Below are positions 17,263 to 26,996 of a stretch of DNA of 64,000 nucleotides, in pieces. Under the pieces are notes generated by a model, which saw only the letters and a program-made list of their open reading frames with translations, was not told the origin of the DNA and made no database searches. The position numbers were made by a program, and so were the translations under genes. The first letter of the stretch is position 1; the number at the start of each line of letters is the position of its first letter. The stretch is from positions 124,001 through 188,000 of the forward strand of contig JAFVSN010000006.1 in the NCBI GenBank assembly GCA_017503735.1, read 5' to 3'. The DNA is from Lachnospiraceae bacterium. GTDB lineage: Bacteria; Bacillota; Clostridia; Lachnospirales; Lachnospiraceae.

Positions 17263-19425
17263 TTATTTTATCAACCCCAAAGGCTTGCTTGTATCATAGA
17301 TGGTCAATGCACCATCGCCTTCTCCTTGCGCATAAACCGCTTCGTAGGTCGCCGCAATGACATATTCCCGTACCGTGTAATTTTCCTTTGCCTTGCTGTC
17401 CACAACAATAAAATCAATGCCGTATTCCTGTACCAGAGCATCCAGACTGCTTGGGCTGGTGGCTCCGTACATTTGACGCACCGTCGCTTCTCTGGAATCG
17501 GTGTCATAGCCTGCAGACTGTGCATAATAGCTGTGACCGTAATACAGCATTCCTCCACCCAACAAAATCGGCGACAATTCATACGGCCCCGTCAAAAACA
17601 AATCCTCGGAATCCGTATTCTGATTAATCCAAACTGCCAGCGGATCCTGTAAATCATAATGTTCATGATTCTTATCAACGTTTCTCGTTACATGATATTC
17701 AAACACGCCCGTTAAGGTCATGAGTACAACTAAACCTACCGCCACCACACGACGAAGGCATGCGGATTGCTTCGTCCATGTGCAATGCTTTTCAAACAAA
17801 CTTCCGATTATGATTGCCGGGAAAATGGACAACAGCATAGCTGACATCATAACAAACTTGTGATTTACCGAAACATACCATAATACGTTATGCATATTAT
17901 CCGGGCTCACTTCAATGCCCGCAATCAAGAACACGGTAAACGCAATGACAAGCGGTACCGAAAATACAAAGATAAGGTAACGCTTTACGCCTCGTCCGAA
18001 GCACAGGTATGCGGCTATAAATAACAACAATATGCCCCATAACCGCCACATGTAATCCATTACACCGAACACCGTCCTGTTATCTGCAAGGAAACCGAAA
18101 AAGTACTGTACCGAAACCGCGGAACCGGTAATAAATAACTTGGACTCAAGCACGGATAACACCAAAGCCGTTACTGCCGTAATCAGATAGTCCAAACGGT
18201 AGTCGGATACCGCTGCCATAAAAAACAGCATGGCACAGCATGAAATAACAACCGAACCGTTAAAGAAGGACAAACCGCCCAACAACACTCCCAGGAAAAA
18301 CGCCCGCCACGGATGCTTTACCCAAAAGGCCGTTTTCGTAAAGAAAAACGCCTTTAAATATCCATAACAATTCTTCCCTGTTGCACATGCCCACTCCGGA
18401 ACCGTCTTGCAGGTTCTCGGTTGCGTTGCCAACGCTTCCCGTTTTTCTTTTAGTTTATTTGCCATTTCATACACATACGGCATGAAAAAGTGAAGTGCCA
18501 GAAGCATTACCGCAATGGCAAATGCCAAATGTCTCTGATTGCAGTATACCTTTAAATTCCAGAGGCCCCACTCTTCCTTATTCGTATAATAGAAAAACTC
18601 TCTGTAATTTTTCAAATACTCCAAGGTCAGTTGTTCCTTCGGAGTTTCCGCCAAAAAACGGAAGAAACTCGGTGAACTGCGGAACATAAAAAACAGCACC
18701 GTCAGTCCTCCCACCAAACGCTTTCCGGTTAACTTTGCCGCCAGTGCATACAACAGTGTACAGGTAGCTACCAGTCCGAAAATACTGAGCAGATTAAAGG
18801 CCCAGTCGATTCCCATTCCCAAAAACTCCAGATTTCCCACCAAAAACTGGAACATAAAATGATACTTAATATCTTCTCCCGCAAAATGTGCATACTGGGT
18901 TGGGAAATTGTTTCCGCAGGAAAAGGAACGGATCATACCCAGGTGAGGAGCAAAATCACTGTGTACTGCCCATCCCACAAGCAACTGTCCGTTCTCCACC
19001 CGGAAGGTATTAAACATTAATTCGGTAAAAAATAAGAGTATCGCGCCGAAAAAAACTGCCTCCAAAAGAAGAACACGACGGTTCCCCCAGACTTCCTTTT
19101 CCGTCTTCTGTCCTTTTTTTGCCCGGTACCACCACAGCAGTGCCGTCATAGCGGCAAACAACAGCAAGGATATTACATTTGCGGTAGCTAACGGATATTC
19201 CACACCGCCAAACACCTTTACAACATATGCCGTCAGATACGTTACCCAGGTAAGGGGAATGATACCGGAAAGAACCCAAGCCGGTATTCGGATATAATAG
19301 GACGGGAGCAACAACTTCTTCCCGGAAAATGTCTTCTCTCCGATGTGGCAAAAGTTCGGAAACAGCGTTTCGCATACCGCATAGCCGAAACCGACTCCTA
19401 CCAACAAATAGATAAAGCCCAACAT
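17263..19425 (-). CDS. Giant polytopic membrane protein, GT-C-like
   Basis: A 720-residue protein with a dozen or more hydrophobic segments. An early loop carries acidic and histidine residues (VHSDFAPHLGMIRSF, then HFAGEDIKYHFMFQF) in the position where GT-C glycosyltransferases keep their catalytic Asp. A soluble C-terminal ~120 residues (about 600-720) include INQNTDSEDLFLTGPYEL, resembling the periplasmic tail of such enzymes. I recognise no named family. It starts two bases after the stop of the GT2 gene at 19428 and precedes glf, so a role in the same glycan pathway is likely. Confidence 0.75.
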   Translation of the reverse strand: MLGFIYLLVGVGFGYAVCETLFPNFCHIGEKTFSGKKLLLPSYYIRIPAWVLSGIIPLTWVTYLTAYVVKVFGGVEYPLATANVISLLLFAAMTALLWWYRAKKGQKTEKEVWGNRRVLLLEAVFFGAILLFFTELMFNTFRVENGQLLVGWAVHSDFAPHLGMIRSFSCGNNFPTQYAHFAGEDIKYHFMFQFLVGNLEFLGMGIDWAFNLLSIFGLVATCTLLYALAAKLTGKRLVGGLTVLFFMFRSSPSFFRFLAETPKEQLTLEYLKNYREFFYYTNKEEWGLWNLKVYCNQRHLAFAIAVMLLALHFFMPYVYEMANKLKEKREALATQPRTCKTVPEWACATGKNCYGYLKAFFFTKTAFWVKHPWRAFFLGVLLGGLSFFNGSVVISCCAMLFFMAAVSDYRLDYLITAVTALVLSVLESKLFITGSAVSVQYFFGFLADNRTVFGVMDYMWRLWGILLLFIAAYLCFGRGVKRYLIFVFSVPLVIAFTVFLIAGIEVSPDNMHNVLWYVSVNHKFVMMSAMLLSIFPAIIIGSLFEKHCTWTKQSACLRRVVAVGLVVLMTLTGVFEYHVTRNVDKNHEHYDLQDPLAVWINQNTDSEDLFLTGPYELSPILLGGGMLYYGHSYYAQSAGYDTDSREATVRQMYGATSPSSLDALVQEYGIDFIVVDSKAKENYTVREYVIAATYEAVYAQGEGDGALTIYDTSKPLGLIK

Positions 19426-19427
19426 TC

Positions 19428-20378
19428 TTACTTTTCCTCCTCTTTGTTACGAATCACCCTGGATGCCAGGTAACGAGGTCTGCCTTTTATCTCATGATAC
19501 ATCTTCATCAAATACAAACCGATGATTCCTAAACTTATCATAATCATACTGCCGATTAACAACAGCAACAAAATCACCGTAGTAAAGCCGTCCTGTGCAT
19601 AACCGGCCAGTTTCATGTATACAGTCTGAATCCCAAGTACAATCGCACCCAAAAACATAATAATACCGAGAATCGTAATACAATGAAGGGGTGCCGAAGT
19701 ATAGGACGTCACTGCGGTTACCGCAAGGGAAATCAGACGCTTTAACGACCACTTGGACGTACCGTCCACCCGTTCCGAAACTTCAAACTCAAAGGTGGTT
19801 CTATCAAAACCGACCCAAGCCGACATCCCGCGGAAAAAAGTCATCCGCTCCGGCATCTGCTTCATGGCATCCACTACTTTCCGGTCCAGAAGCTTAAAGT
19901 CGGACGCATTATCAAACTCAATGCCGGTGGCTTTATTAATCATTCCGTAAAACAGCTTCGCACAAAACCGATAAGAACGCTTTTCTTTTCCTCTGGAAGA
20001 CTTTACACCTTCCACTACTTCCGCGCCTTCCTGCCAAAGTCGAACCATTTCCGGAATTTTTTCCGGCGGATGCTGTAAATCCGCATCCATTACAAGCACC
20101 GCATCTCCCGATGCAATATCAAGACCGGCACAAAGGGCAGGCTCCTTTCCGAAATTTCTGGAAAGACGTACTGCCGTTATTCGTTCATCTTCCTTTGCCA
20201 TACTGCATATTTCGTTCCAGGACTCATCCTTCGAACCGTCGTCAATCAGAACCAATTCATACGGAATGGAAGCTTCTTCGCATATTTTTCCTACATAAGC
20301 CATGGATGTCCGAATATGGGCTGCCTCATTATACACCGGCACCACAATCGAAATCCGTTTTTGTAACCCGCTCTCCAT
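19428..20378 (-). CDS. Family 2 glycosyltransferase with two C-terminal helices (GtrB/ArnC/YkcC type)
   Basis: A 316-residue membrane-bound GT2. The GT-A part shows VVPVYNEAAH, LIDDGSKDESW, RNFGKEPAL and the metal-binding MDADLQHPPEKI; two hydrophobic helices follow at about 230-300. This layout is that of polyprenyl-phosphate glucose or aminoarabinose transferases, which load a sugar onto undecaprenyl phosphate for a flippase or GT-C enzyme. The ATG at 20378 follows GAGGAGGAAAC; a longer frame has no ribosome site. It is 10 bp after the AAA ATPase gene and 2 bp before the giant membrane protein. Confidence 0.92.
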   Translation of the reverse strand: MESGLQKRISIVVPVYNEAAHIRTSMAYVGKICEEASIPYELVLIDDGSKDESWNEICSMAKEDERITAVRLSRNFGKEPALCAGLDIASGDAVLVMDADLQHPPEKIPEMVRLWQEGAEVVEGVKSSRGKEKRSYRFCAKLFYGMINKATGIEFDNASDFKLLDRKVVDAMKQMPERMTFFRGMSAWVGFDRTTFEFEVSERVDGTSKWSLKRLISLAVTAVTSYTSAPLHCITILGIIMFLGAIVLGIQTVYMKLAGYAQDGFTTVILLLLLIGSMIMISLGIIGLYLMKMYHEIKGRPRYLASRVIRNKEEEK

Positions 20379-20388
20379 GTTTCCTCCT

Positions 20389-21990
20389 CTAATCGGTAAC
20401 ATCTTCCTCCGTAATCACGGTAATGTCCTTAATGGACTGGGCGTTATAAGCAATAATACGATTTGCCTGATTGCTTACCAGCCGTTCAAACAGATTCCGG
20501 ATTCCTCTGGCATTACCAAACTCTCTTCTGGCCTGGTCATCCATTTCCGCAAGCATGTGTTCCACCTTTTTTCTTGCACCGTCCGTCAGACAAAAACCGG
20601 TATCGGTCGCCATGGAATCCAAAATCGCCAAAAGCTCTTCATTGGTATAATCCGAAAAGGTAATAAACTTATTAAAACGTGAGTACAACCCTGTATTTGC
20701 CTTTAGAAAGCGTTGCATCTCCGCTGTATATCCGGCAACGATAATCACCAAATCATCCCGGTGGTCTTCCATGAGCTTTACTAAAGTATCAATCGCTTCC
20801 GCACCGAAATCATTACTTGCATTTTCCGGAGCAAGCGCATAAGCCTCATCAATAAACAATACACCGCCCAAAGCACGCTCTACCGTTTCTTTTACCTTCA
20901 GTGCCGTCTGTCCCACATAACCGGCCACCAGACCGGAACGGTCTGTCTCTGTCAGAGTTCCTTTACTCAAAATCCCCAATTCCCGGTAAATCTGCGCCAC
21001 CAGACGTGCCACCGTCGTCTTTCCGGTCCCCGGACTTCCGGTAAATACCATATGATACGACATATTCATCTGAGGAAGCTTGTACTTCTCTCGTAACCGC
21101 TTTACCTTAATCAGGTTAATCAGGGAACGAATCTCTTCTTTTACCTCCGAAAGTCCGATCATTTTATTCAGTTCCCCGGTCAAACGGTCGATTTCCTCTT
21201 CCGCCTTTTTCTCTTTCATGGTCTCCACCGCTTCGGTAGCCGCATCCGCCAGTGCTTCCGGTAAATAGCCCGTGTTTTCTTCCTGACGTTGCATTCGTTC
21301 CGTCACGGTTTCTGCCGCAACCGCAGTTCCCATACTCTGTCTGTAATAAAAATACTTACTTTTGTATACGGAAAAATCGTCTCCTGCTTCTTTAAGCAGT
21401 TTACACCCTTCCGAAAGATTTCCCGCGCACAGTTTTTTGAATATGTATTTTCCGTCCACTGTACGGGTATCATTTTCTCTGTTTTCCAAAAATACCGCTA
21501 CCTTGTCAAAATACACCCCGATGAACTTCGAAAGACTTGCATTTCTGACCTGATTCAGGTAGGATAAACAAATCAATACATTGAGTAACGAATCAAAGAA
21601 CAAACCGGTCACACCGATATGTTTTTCCTGGTCGCGTAAACATAATAATTGTAATAAAATCGGCGGAGCCTCTAAAAACTTTGCGGAACGGGTCACAGCA
21701 CCGCTTAAGTCTCCCGCATTCCAAGCCTCTTTAAGTCCCAGCATATCCTGCTTTGTCAGGCCTGCCGCAAACAACACTTCCTCTTCATTCAAGCGTTTTC
21801 CGAACACCAAAAACTGTACCATCAAAGACTGTACGTATAAATCCAGTACTTCTTCCATGGACAAATGTAAAATCTCCTCGACTTTGGAAAAATATCCTTC
21901 TTCCTCAAGTGCCACACAATACCCGGAAAGAAGACGGTAATTTTCTCCGGCAATGTCGTATAATTGTTGGTTGGAATACATTTTTTGCAT
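20389..21990 (-). CDS. AAA+ ATPase, CbbX/SpoVK-like
   Basis: A 533-residue protein. An N-terminal ~260-residue helical region without recognised domain is followed by a AAA+ module: Walker A GSPGTGKTT, Walker B GVLFIDEAYAL, sensor motif VIIVAGYTAEM and arginine finger region GLYSRFNKFI. The ATPase most resembles CbbX and SpoVK. The ATG at 21990 follows AAAGGAGCGGTAGT; the upstream extension in the open frame lacks a ribosome site. It opens the glycan block and may remodel a complex in that pathway, but the link rests on position only. Confidence 0.88.
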   Translation of the reverse strand: MQKMYSNQQLYDIAGENYRLLSGYCVALEEEGYFSKVEEILHLSMEEVLDLYVQSLMVQFLVFGKRLNEEEVLFAAGLTKQDMLGLKEAWNAGDLSGAVTRSAKFLEAPPILLQLLCLRDQEKHIGVTGLFFDSLLNVLICLSYLNQVRNASLSKFIGVYFDKVAVFLENRENDTRTVDGKYIFKKLCAGNLSEGCKLLKEAGDDFSVYKSKYFYYRQSMGTAVAAETVTERMQRQEENTGYLPEALADAATEAVETMKEKKAEEEIDRLTGELNKMIGLSEVKEEIRSLINLIKVKRLREKYKLPQMNMSYHMVFTGSPGTGKTTVARLVAQIYRELGILSKGTLTETDRSGLVAGYVGQTALKVKETVERALGGVLFIDEAYALAPENASNDFGAEAIDTLVKLMEDHRDDLVIIVAGYTAEMQRFLKANTGLYSRFNKFITFSDYTNEELLAILDSMATDTGFCLTDGARKKVEHMLAEMDDQARREFGNARGIRNLFERLVSNQANRIIAYNAQSIKDITVITEEDVTD

Positions 21991-22110
21991 ACTACCGCTC
22001 CTTTCTGTCAGATGTTGATTTGAGCACAAAAACCCACATAATAAGTATACCACATTTTTCAAAAAAGAAAAGGGTAATGTTGGTACGGAATATGAAATGT
22101 CTGTGTCTTT

Positions 22111-24150
22111 TTAAATGGATTCCGCCATATCATGTATCCGATCCGCAACCTCACCGGAAAACCAGATATGATACAGCTCATCCGCTTCTTTTTTCCCAAG
22201 GGAGTTTACCGTATCGCTGACCTCTTTTAGCAAGGCTGCGTCAGTATAAATATCACCGATGGCAAATTCCAATTCGCCGCTTTGCCTTACTCCGAACAAA
22301 TCTCCCGGTCCTCTGAGCCGCAAATCTTCTCCGGCAATAAAGAAACCGTCATTGGATTTATTTAAAATCTCCAAACGTTCCATGGTCTCCGGAGCATCGG
22401 AAGAACTGATCATAATACAATACGACTCCGCATCCCCTCTGCCCACCCGGCCTCTAAGCTGATGAAGCTGGGCAAGTCCGAACCGTTCCGCATTTTCAAT
22501 CATCATCACTGTGGCGTTCGGTACATTCACACCTACTTCCACTACCGTGGTGGATACCAATACTTTGATTTCTCCCTCCGCAAACCGGTTCATCCGTGCG
22601 GTCTTTTCCTTTGCGGACATCTTTCCGTGAAGGAACTCTACACAAACATCCGCCCCCAAAGCTTCCCGGAGCGTTTCCGTATAATCCAATACGTTTTCTG
22701 CCTCCGTGGTTTCCGAATCCTCCACCATAGCGCAAATCACATAAGCCTGCCGTCCCGCATCAATCTGCTTTCGTATAAAACGATATGCCGTTTCCCGGTA
22801 CCCCGTTCCCACCACACAATTTTTAATCGGTTTTCTTCCCTTCGGAAGCTCGTCCACAATCGAGATATCCAAATCCCCGTATAAAATAATTGCTAAGGTC
22901 CTCGGAATCGGCGTCGCACTCATCACCAAAATATGCGGATGTACCCCCTTTTCGGAAAACAACTCCCGTTGACGTACTCCAAACCGGTGTTGCTCATCCG
23001 TAATTACAAGACCAAGCTTCCGATACTCCACCTTTTCCTGAAACAGTGCCTGTGTACCGATAATAATATCCGCTTCCCCTGTTGCGATTTGCTCCCGTAC
23101 CTTCCGTTTTTGTGCCTCGGTCATGGAACCGGAAAGTAAAGCGCAGGTAACTCCAAAGGCTGAAAACAAGGATACCGCATCTGCCATATGCTGTCGTGCC
23201 AACACCTCCGTAGGAGCCATCATAGCCGCCTGATAACCGGACTTTACCGCCACAAGCATCGAAAGCATGGCAAGAATTGTTTTTCCGGAACCTACGTCTC
23301 CCTGTACCAGCCGCGCCATGGTGCCGCCTCCCGCCAAATCGTTTTTTATTTCCTCCCATACCTTTTTCTGTGCACCGGTTAATTCATACGGAAGATTCTT
23401 TAGCAATTGTTCGCACTCTGCCGTCTCCTTCATAGGACAATAATTCATCTCTTTGCCCTTTTGTTCCTTATGGTGCGTAAGTAATAACATAAACCGGAAA
23501 AACTCTTCAAATACCAACCGTCGTCTTGCTTCCGTCAATGTTTCCATACTTTTCGGAAAATGAATTTCTTCTACCGCTGCACTGTGGGATATGAGATCAT
23601 GGGCTTTTGCAATCTTTCCCGGCAATCGCTCCGGTTCTTTCTCACACTCTGCCAAAGCAGCCGTTACCGCTTTGGAGATAATCCCGTTACGTAAGCCTTC
23701 CGTGAGACTGTATACCGGTTGCAACACCTTCAGCAGTCTTCCGTATTCCTCCCGGGAATATTTTTTCGGCTGTTCCAATACCAAAGCTCCTTTTTTCCGT
23801 ACCGCTTTCCCCCGGAACAAATGTCTGGTTCCCATGGTCAGCTGATTTTTCATATAGGGTTGATTATACCAGGTTAATTTTATCGTACCGGAAGGGTCCT
23901 TTACTACGCAAGTTAACACCTGTAAATTCCGGTATCTTGTAACATCGGCACTTTTGATTACGGATGCTTCGATCGTTACGATTTTCCCTTCCTTTATTTC
24001 ATTGATCGGAGTAGGAAGCTCATAGGTTTCATAGGTTCTCGGATAATAGGACAATAAATCACCTACCGTAATCACATTAAGCTTCTGTAAAAGCTTTGCC
24101 GTCTTTTCTCCGATCCCCTTAATACACGTAATCTTGTCTGTCTGAAGCAT
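22111..24150 (-). CDS. recG: ATP-dependent DNA helicase RecG
   Basis: A 679-residue branch-migrating helicase that regresses stalled replication forks. An N-terminal wedge/OB domain (about 60-170) precedes the helicase lobes: Walker A GDVGSGKT, DExH-box TDEQH, motif III MSATPIPRT, motif VI QLRGRVGRG, and the RecG-specific tail NKSNDGFFIAGEDLRLRGPG. Length is normal. The ATG follows AAAGGAGGGAAGCAC. In related genomes recG follows fakA and precedes the spore-protein/rsmD unit; here the glycan block stands between them. A 120-bp gap without a clear terminator leads to the AAA ATPase gene. Confidence 0.97.
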   Translation of the reverse strand: MLQTDKITCIKGIGEKTAKLLQKLNVITVGDLLSYYPRTYETYELPTPINEIKEGKIVTIEASVIKSADVTRYRNLQVLTCVVKDPSGTIKLTWYNQPYMKNQLTMGTRHLFRGKAVRKKGALVLEQPKKYSREEYGRLLKVLQPVYSLTEGLRNGIISKAVTAALAECEKEPERLPGKIAKAHDLISHSAAVEEIHFPKSMETLTEARRRLVFEEFFRFMLLLTHHKEQKGKEMNYCPMKETAECEQLLKNLPYELTGAQKKVWEEIKNDLAGGGTMARLVQGDVGSGKTILAMLSMLVAVKSGYQAAMMAPTEVLARQHMADAVSLFSAFGVTCALLSGSMTEAQKRKVREQIATGEADIIIGTQALFQEKVEYRKLGLVITDEQHRFGVRQRELFSEKGVHPHILVMSATPIPRTLAIILYGDLDISIVDELPKGRKPIKNCVVGTGYRETAYRFIRKQIDAGRQAYVICAMVEDSETTEAENVLDYTETLREALGADVCVEFLHGKMSAKEKTARMNRFAEGEIKVLVSTTVVEVGVNVPNATVMMIENAERFGLAQLHQLRGRVGRGDAESYCIMISSSDAPETMERLEILNKSNDGFFIAGEDLRLRGPGDLFGVRQSGELEFAIGDIYTDAALLKEVSDTVNSLGKKEADELYHIWFSGEVADRIHDMAESI

Positions 24151-24270
24151 GTGCTTCCCTCCTTTCTTAACACAGGATGGTATTCCACATCCGATCTCTA
24201 CCTTCCGGACCTACCGGCATAAAATTCTCCGCCTGTGGCGGGTCGCTTCATGCGACATCTTCCGATCCGC

Positions 24271-24353
24271 CGCAGTGCGGTCCTCGCGAACCCCTTCTTG
24301 CTTTATAGGAAATGCGCAATTTCCTATAAAGCAAGAAGGGCTCCCGCACTGTG
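24271..24353. repeat. Palindromic element with a perfect 22-bp hairpin
   Basis: Positions 24292-24313 and 24319-24340 are perfect reverse complements (core GCTTTATAGGAAAT) around a five-base loop GCGCA. Outside them CGCAGTGCGG (24271-24280) matches CCGCACTGTG (24344-24353) at nine of ten positions. A further small hairpin GTCGC/GCGAC sits at 24242-24256. There is no T-tract on either side, so it is not a standard terminator. It lies between the small membrane protein gene and recG and resembles REP-like or MITE-like palindromes. Nothing else is visible in the 235-bp gap. Confidence 0.75.
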
Positions 24354-24385
24354 TGCGACAGCCCCTCGTAGTTTATCATTTTCTT

Positions 24386-24799
24386 TTAGAAATGCTTCTC
24401 TAAAAACTTATCAATAACCGGAATTTTTACTTCCTTACCAAGCAATGCGAACAATGCCAGTAAACCGAAGATAACCTTCTCTGCAATGTTTACAAGTGTA
24501 TTCAGGCAAGAAATAAAACTGTTCCAAATATCGTAAAAAGTGTATGCGTATTCATACATCCAGTTACTGAAGTTGAATAAACTGATTACATTGCTTAAAA
24601 GGCCGATGCAAAGAGAAAGTGCAGCAAATGCCAGATACAATACAATCGTACCAACCGCATTCTTCCTTAAAGATGCATTCTCCTCACGAAGCAGAATGTA
24701 GCCCGCTACCAACACTAATACCGAAATTCCGAAATAACCGCTCATAAAGGTAAGTGCTCCAAACAAACTTACAGAAATCCCTAATTTTGACTTTTCCAT
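24386..24799 (-). CDS. Small polytopic membrane protein
   Basis: A 137-residue protein with about four hydrophobic segments (LGISVSLFGALTFMSG, ISVLVLVAGYILL, IVLYLAFAALSLCIGLL and a C-terminal one near 105-120). It recalls DUF4870-like or TM2-like small membrane proteins, but no family is assigned. The ATG follows AGGAGGATAAGAAA, a strong site. It stands alone between fakA (55 bp upstream) and recG, a place where most relatives have no gene as far as I recall. Confidence 0.75.
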   Translation of the reverse strand: MEKSKLGISVSLFGALTFMSGYFGISVLVLVAGYILLREENASLRKNAVGTIVLYLAFAALSLCIGLLSNVISLFNFSNWMYEYAYTFYDIWNSFISCLNTLVNIAEKVIFGLLALFALLGKEVKIPVIDKFLEKHF

Positions 24800-24854
24800 T
24801 TTCTTATCCTCCTAATATTCATCTATGACAAACACGTTTCATGTATTGTCCGTA

Positions 24855-26522
24855 TTATTCTACCGAAAGTACATAATAGTAAATCGGCTGGCCACCCGGA
24901 TGAACCTCTACATCCACATCCGGATAAGCTTCTGTTAACTTATCCGCCAGTGCATTGGCATCATCCTCAGAAACCTCTTCTCCGTAGTAAAGACTTACAA
25001 GTTCCGAATCCTCGTCCATCAGTGCTTCCATCAGTCCGAAGGTAACTTCGGATATATCGGTACCGACGGAAAGAATGGTCTTGTCGCCGATTCCCATAAT
25101 ATCGCCGGCTTTGATTTCCTTGCCATCCATGGAAGTATCACGTACCGCATAAGTAACCTGACCGGTCTTTACATTTTGCATTTCCTCGGTCATGCGCTTC
25201 GTGTTCTCTTCTACGGACTTATCCGGCATATAATTGATTAATGCCGTAATCCCCTGCGGGACGGACTTTGACGGAATTACCACAATCTGTTTCTCCTTAG
25301 TCAGATTCATTGCCTGCTCTGCCGCAAGAATGATGTTGGAGTTATTCGGCAAAATATAAATCGTATCCGCATTCACATTAGAAATCGCCGTCAGCATATC
25401 CTCGGTAGACGGATTCATGGTCTGACCGCCTTCAATAATATAATCTGCACCGATTCCTTTGAAAATCTCATTTAATCCCGCGCCGATGGACACCGTAACG
25501 AATCCCACCGGTTTACGCGGTACGTCTGCCGCCGGTGTTGCTTCCGCAGACTGGCTTGCTCCCTGAATAACACGCTCGTTGTGCTCTTCCCTCATGTTAT
25601 CAATCTTCATCTTGGTAAGAGAGCCGTAGGTAAGTGCCTTCTGAATTGCAAGTCCCGGATCATTGGTGTGCACATGTACTTTTACAATGTCCTCATCGGA
25701 AACTACAACAATGGAATCACCGATGGACTCTAAATAGCTCTTAAACTTTAACTCTTCGTCCATATCATAGTGTTTTTCCACCATAATAATGAACTCGGTA
25801 CAATATCCGAACTTAATGTCTGCCGTGGAAATCGAGTCATTTGCCGCACCCACTGCCGCAGTTCCGGTTGACGAAGCCGTTTCTAAAGTAAAGTCAATTT
25901 CCTTACCGTTTAACGCATCAAGCACACCTTGCATTACCGTAAGAAGACCCTGTCCGCCGGAGTCCACCACACCTGCTTCCTTTAATACCGGAAGCAGCTC
26001 CGGTGTAATATCCAGAACTTCCTTCATGTGGGCAACTACTTCTTCCGCAAATACAAGAATGTCTTCCACGCCTTCCTCCGCAAGCTGTCTCGCACGCTCT
26101 GCGCCACCTCTTGCAACGGTCAGAATTGTACCTTCCTTCGGCTTCATAACCGCTTTATATGCAGTTTCCACCGCACGCTCAAAAGCTGCCGCAAGTAATG
26201 CAACATCCACTTTGTCGCACTCGCGAAGCTCTTTCGTAAAGCCACGGAACAGCTGGGAAAGAATCACGCCGGAATTTCCTCTCGCTCCACGCAAAGAACC
26301 GCTGGAAATCGCTTTACATACCTGCTCCATGGTAGGATTCTCAAGTGTGTTTACGTCTTTTGCCGCAGACATAATCGTCAACGTCATATTAGTACCGGTA
26401 TCTCCATCCGGCACCGGAAAGACATTTAACTCATTGATATATTCTTTATTTGCCTCGATGCGTTTTGCTCCGGAAAGAAAACATTTTCGAACCATAGCCG
26501 CATCAATCGTCATCATACTCAC
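24855..26522 (-). CDS. fakA: Fatty acid kinase ATP-binding subunit (YloV/DAK family)
   Basis: A 555-residue FakA homologue. The N-terminal DhaL domain (about 1-210) has the metal/nucleotide site VFPVPDGDTGTNMTLT and LRGARGNSGVILSQLFRG; a middle domain (HVHTNDPGLAIQKAL) and a C-terminal DAK1_2-type domain follow. FakA phosphorylates exogenous fatty acids held by DegV-type FakB proteins, none of which lies in this window. The start is a GTG seven bases after AAGGAGG; an ATG two codons later is the alternative. It follows asp23 by 36 bp, the conserved yloU-yloV pair. Confidence 0.94.
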   Translation of the reverse strand: MSMMTIDAAMVRKCFLSGAKRIEANKEYINELNVFPVPDGDTGTNMTLTIMSAAKDVNTLENPTMEQVCKAISSGSLRGARGNSGVILSQLFRGFTKELRECDKVDVALLAAAFERAVETAYKAVMKPKEGTILTVARGGAERARQLAEEGVEDILVFAEEVVAHMKEVLDITPELLPVLKEAGVVDSGGQGLLTVMQGVLDALNGKEIDFTLETASSTGTAAVGAANDSISTADIKFGYCTEFIIMVEKHYDMDEELKFKSYLESIGDSIVVVSDEDIVKVHVHTNDPGLAIQKALTYGSLTKMKIDNMREEHNERVIQGASQSAEATPAADVPRKPVGFVTVSIGAGLNEIFKGIGADYIIEGGQTMNPSTEDMLTAISNVNADTIYILPNNSNIILAAEQAMNLTKEKQIVVIPSKSVPQGITALINYMPDKSVEENTKRMTEEMQNVKTGQVTYAVRDTSMDGKEIKAGDIMGIGDKTILSVGTDISEVTFGLMEALMDEDSELVSLYYGEEVSEDDANALADKLTEAYPDVDVEVHPGGQPIYYYVLSVE

Positions 26523-26558
26523 AGTTTATCCTCCTTAATGCATAAGATGCACTTTTTT

Positions 26559-26915
26559 CTAATCTATGACTCTGACACCCTCTACGTAAATATTTATCTT
26601 TTCTACCGGAAGACCGGAGAACTCCTCAATCTTATACCGCACGTTGCTGACCAGATTATCTGCCACTGCGGAAATGCTGACACCATAGGCTACAATGATA
26701 TGAAAATCTACCGTAATCTTGTTGTCTTCTACCGAAATATTTACTCCGCGGTTCAAACTTTCTCTGCGAAGAAGCTTCGCAATACCGTCTTTTACATTCA
26801 CCGCTGCCATACCTACCACACCAAAGCACTCTACTGCCGCAGACCCTGCGTACTTTGCAAGCACTTCGTTTTCAATCACAACGTTACCCATCTCTGTATT
26901 CACTGTTGCATTCAT
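26559..26915 (-). CDS. Asp23/Gls24 family envelope stress protein (YloU)
   Basis: A 118-residue protein of the Asp23/Gls24 family, small cytosolic or membrane-associated proteins linked to alkaline and envelope stress. Hallmarks are the beginning GNVVIENEVLAKYAG, ECFGVVGMAA and the C-terminal VNIYVEGV-like motif (INIYVEGVRV). The ATG follows AAAAGGAGGGGTTATC. It is the first gene of the asp23-fakA unit and has a recognisable promoter at 26968-26996. Confidence 0.95.
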   Translation of the reverse strand: MNATVNTEMGNVVIENEVLAKYAGSAAVECFGVVGMAAVNVKDGIAKLLRRESLNRGVNISVEDNKITVDFHIIVAYGVSISAVADNLVSNVRYKIEEFSGLPVEKINIYVEGVRVID

Positions 26916-26967
26916 GATAACCCCTCCTTTTCTCTGTTTTACCGTTTAAGGATTATGTATCTATTCT

Positions 26968-26996
26968 AGTATACCTCATTTTTACAAAAAAGTGAA
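26968..26996 (-). promoter_or_regulatory. Vegetative promoter of asp23-fakA
   Basis: On the minus strand TTCACT (26996-26991), a 17-bp spacer and TATACT (26973-26968). The -10 is about 50 bases before the asp23 start. Confidence 0.65.

Noticed and set aside
24292-24340. Intrinsic terminator before recG
   Set aside because: The 22-bp stem has no T-tract on either strand, so it is reported as a palindromic element.
25789-26538. Open frame of 249 codons on the plus strand inside fakA
   Set aside because: It is antisense to a clear FakA gene, has a composition typical of a reversed coding strand and no ribosome site or family resemblance.
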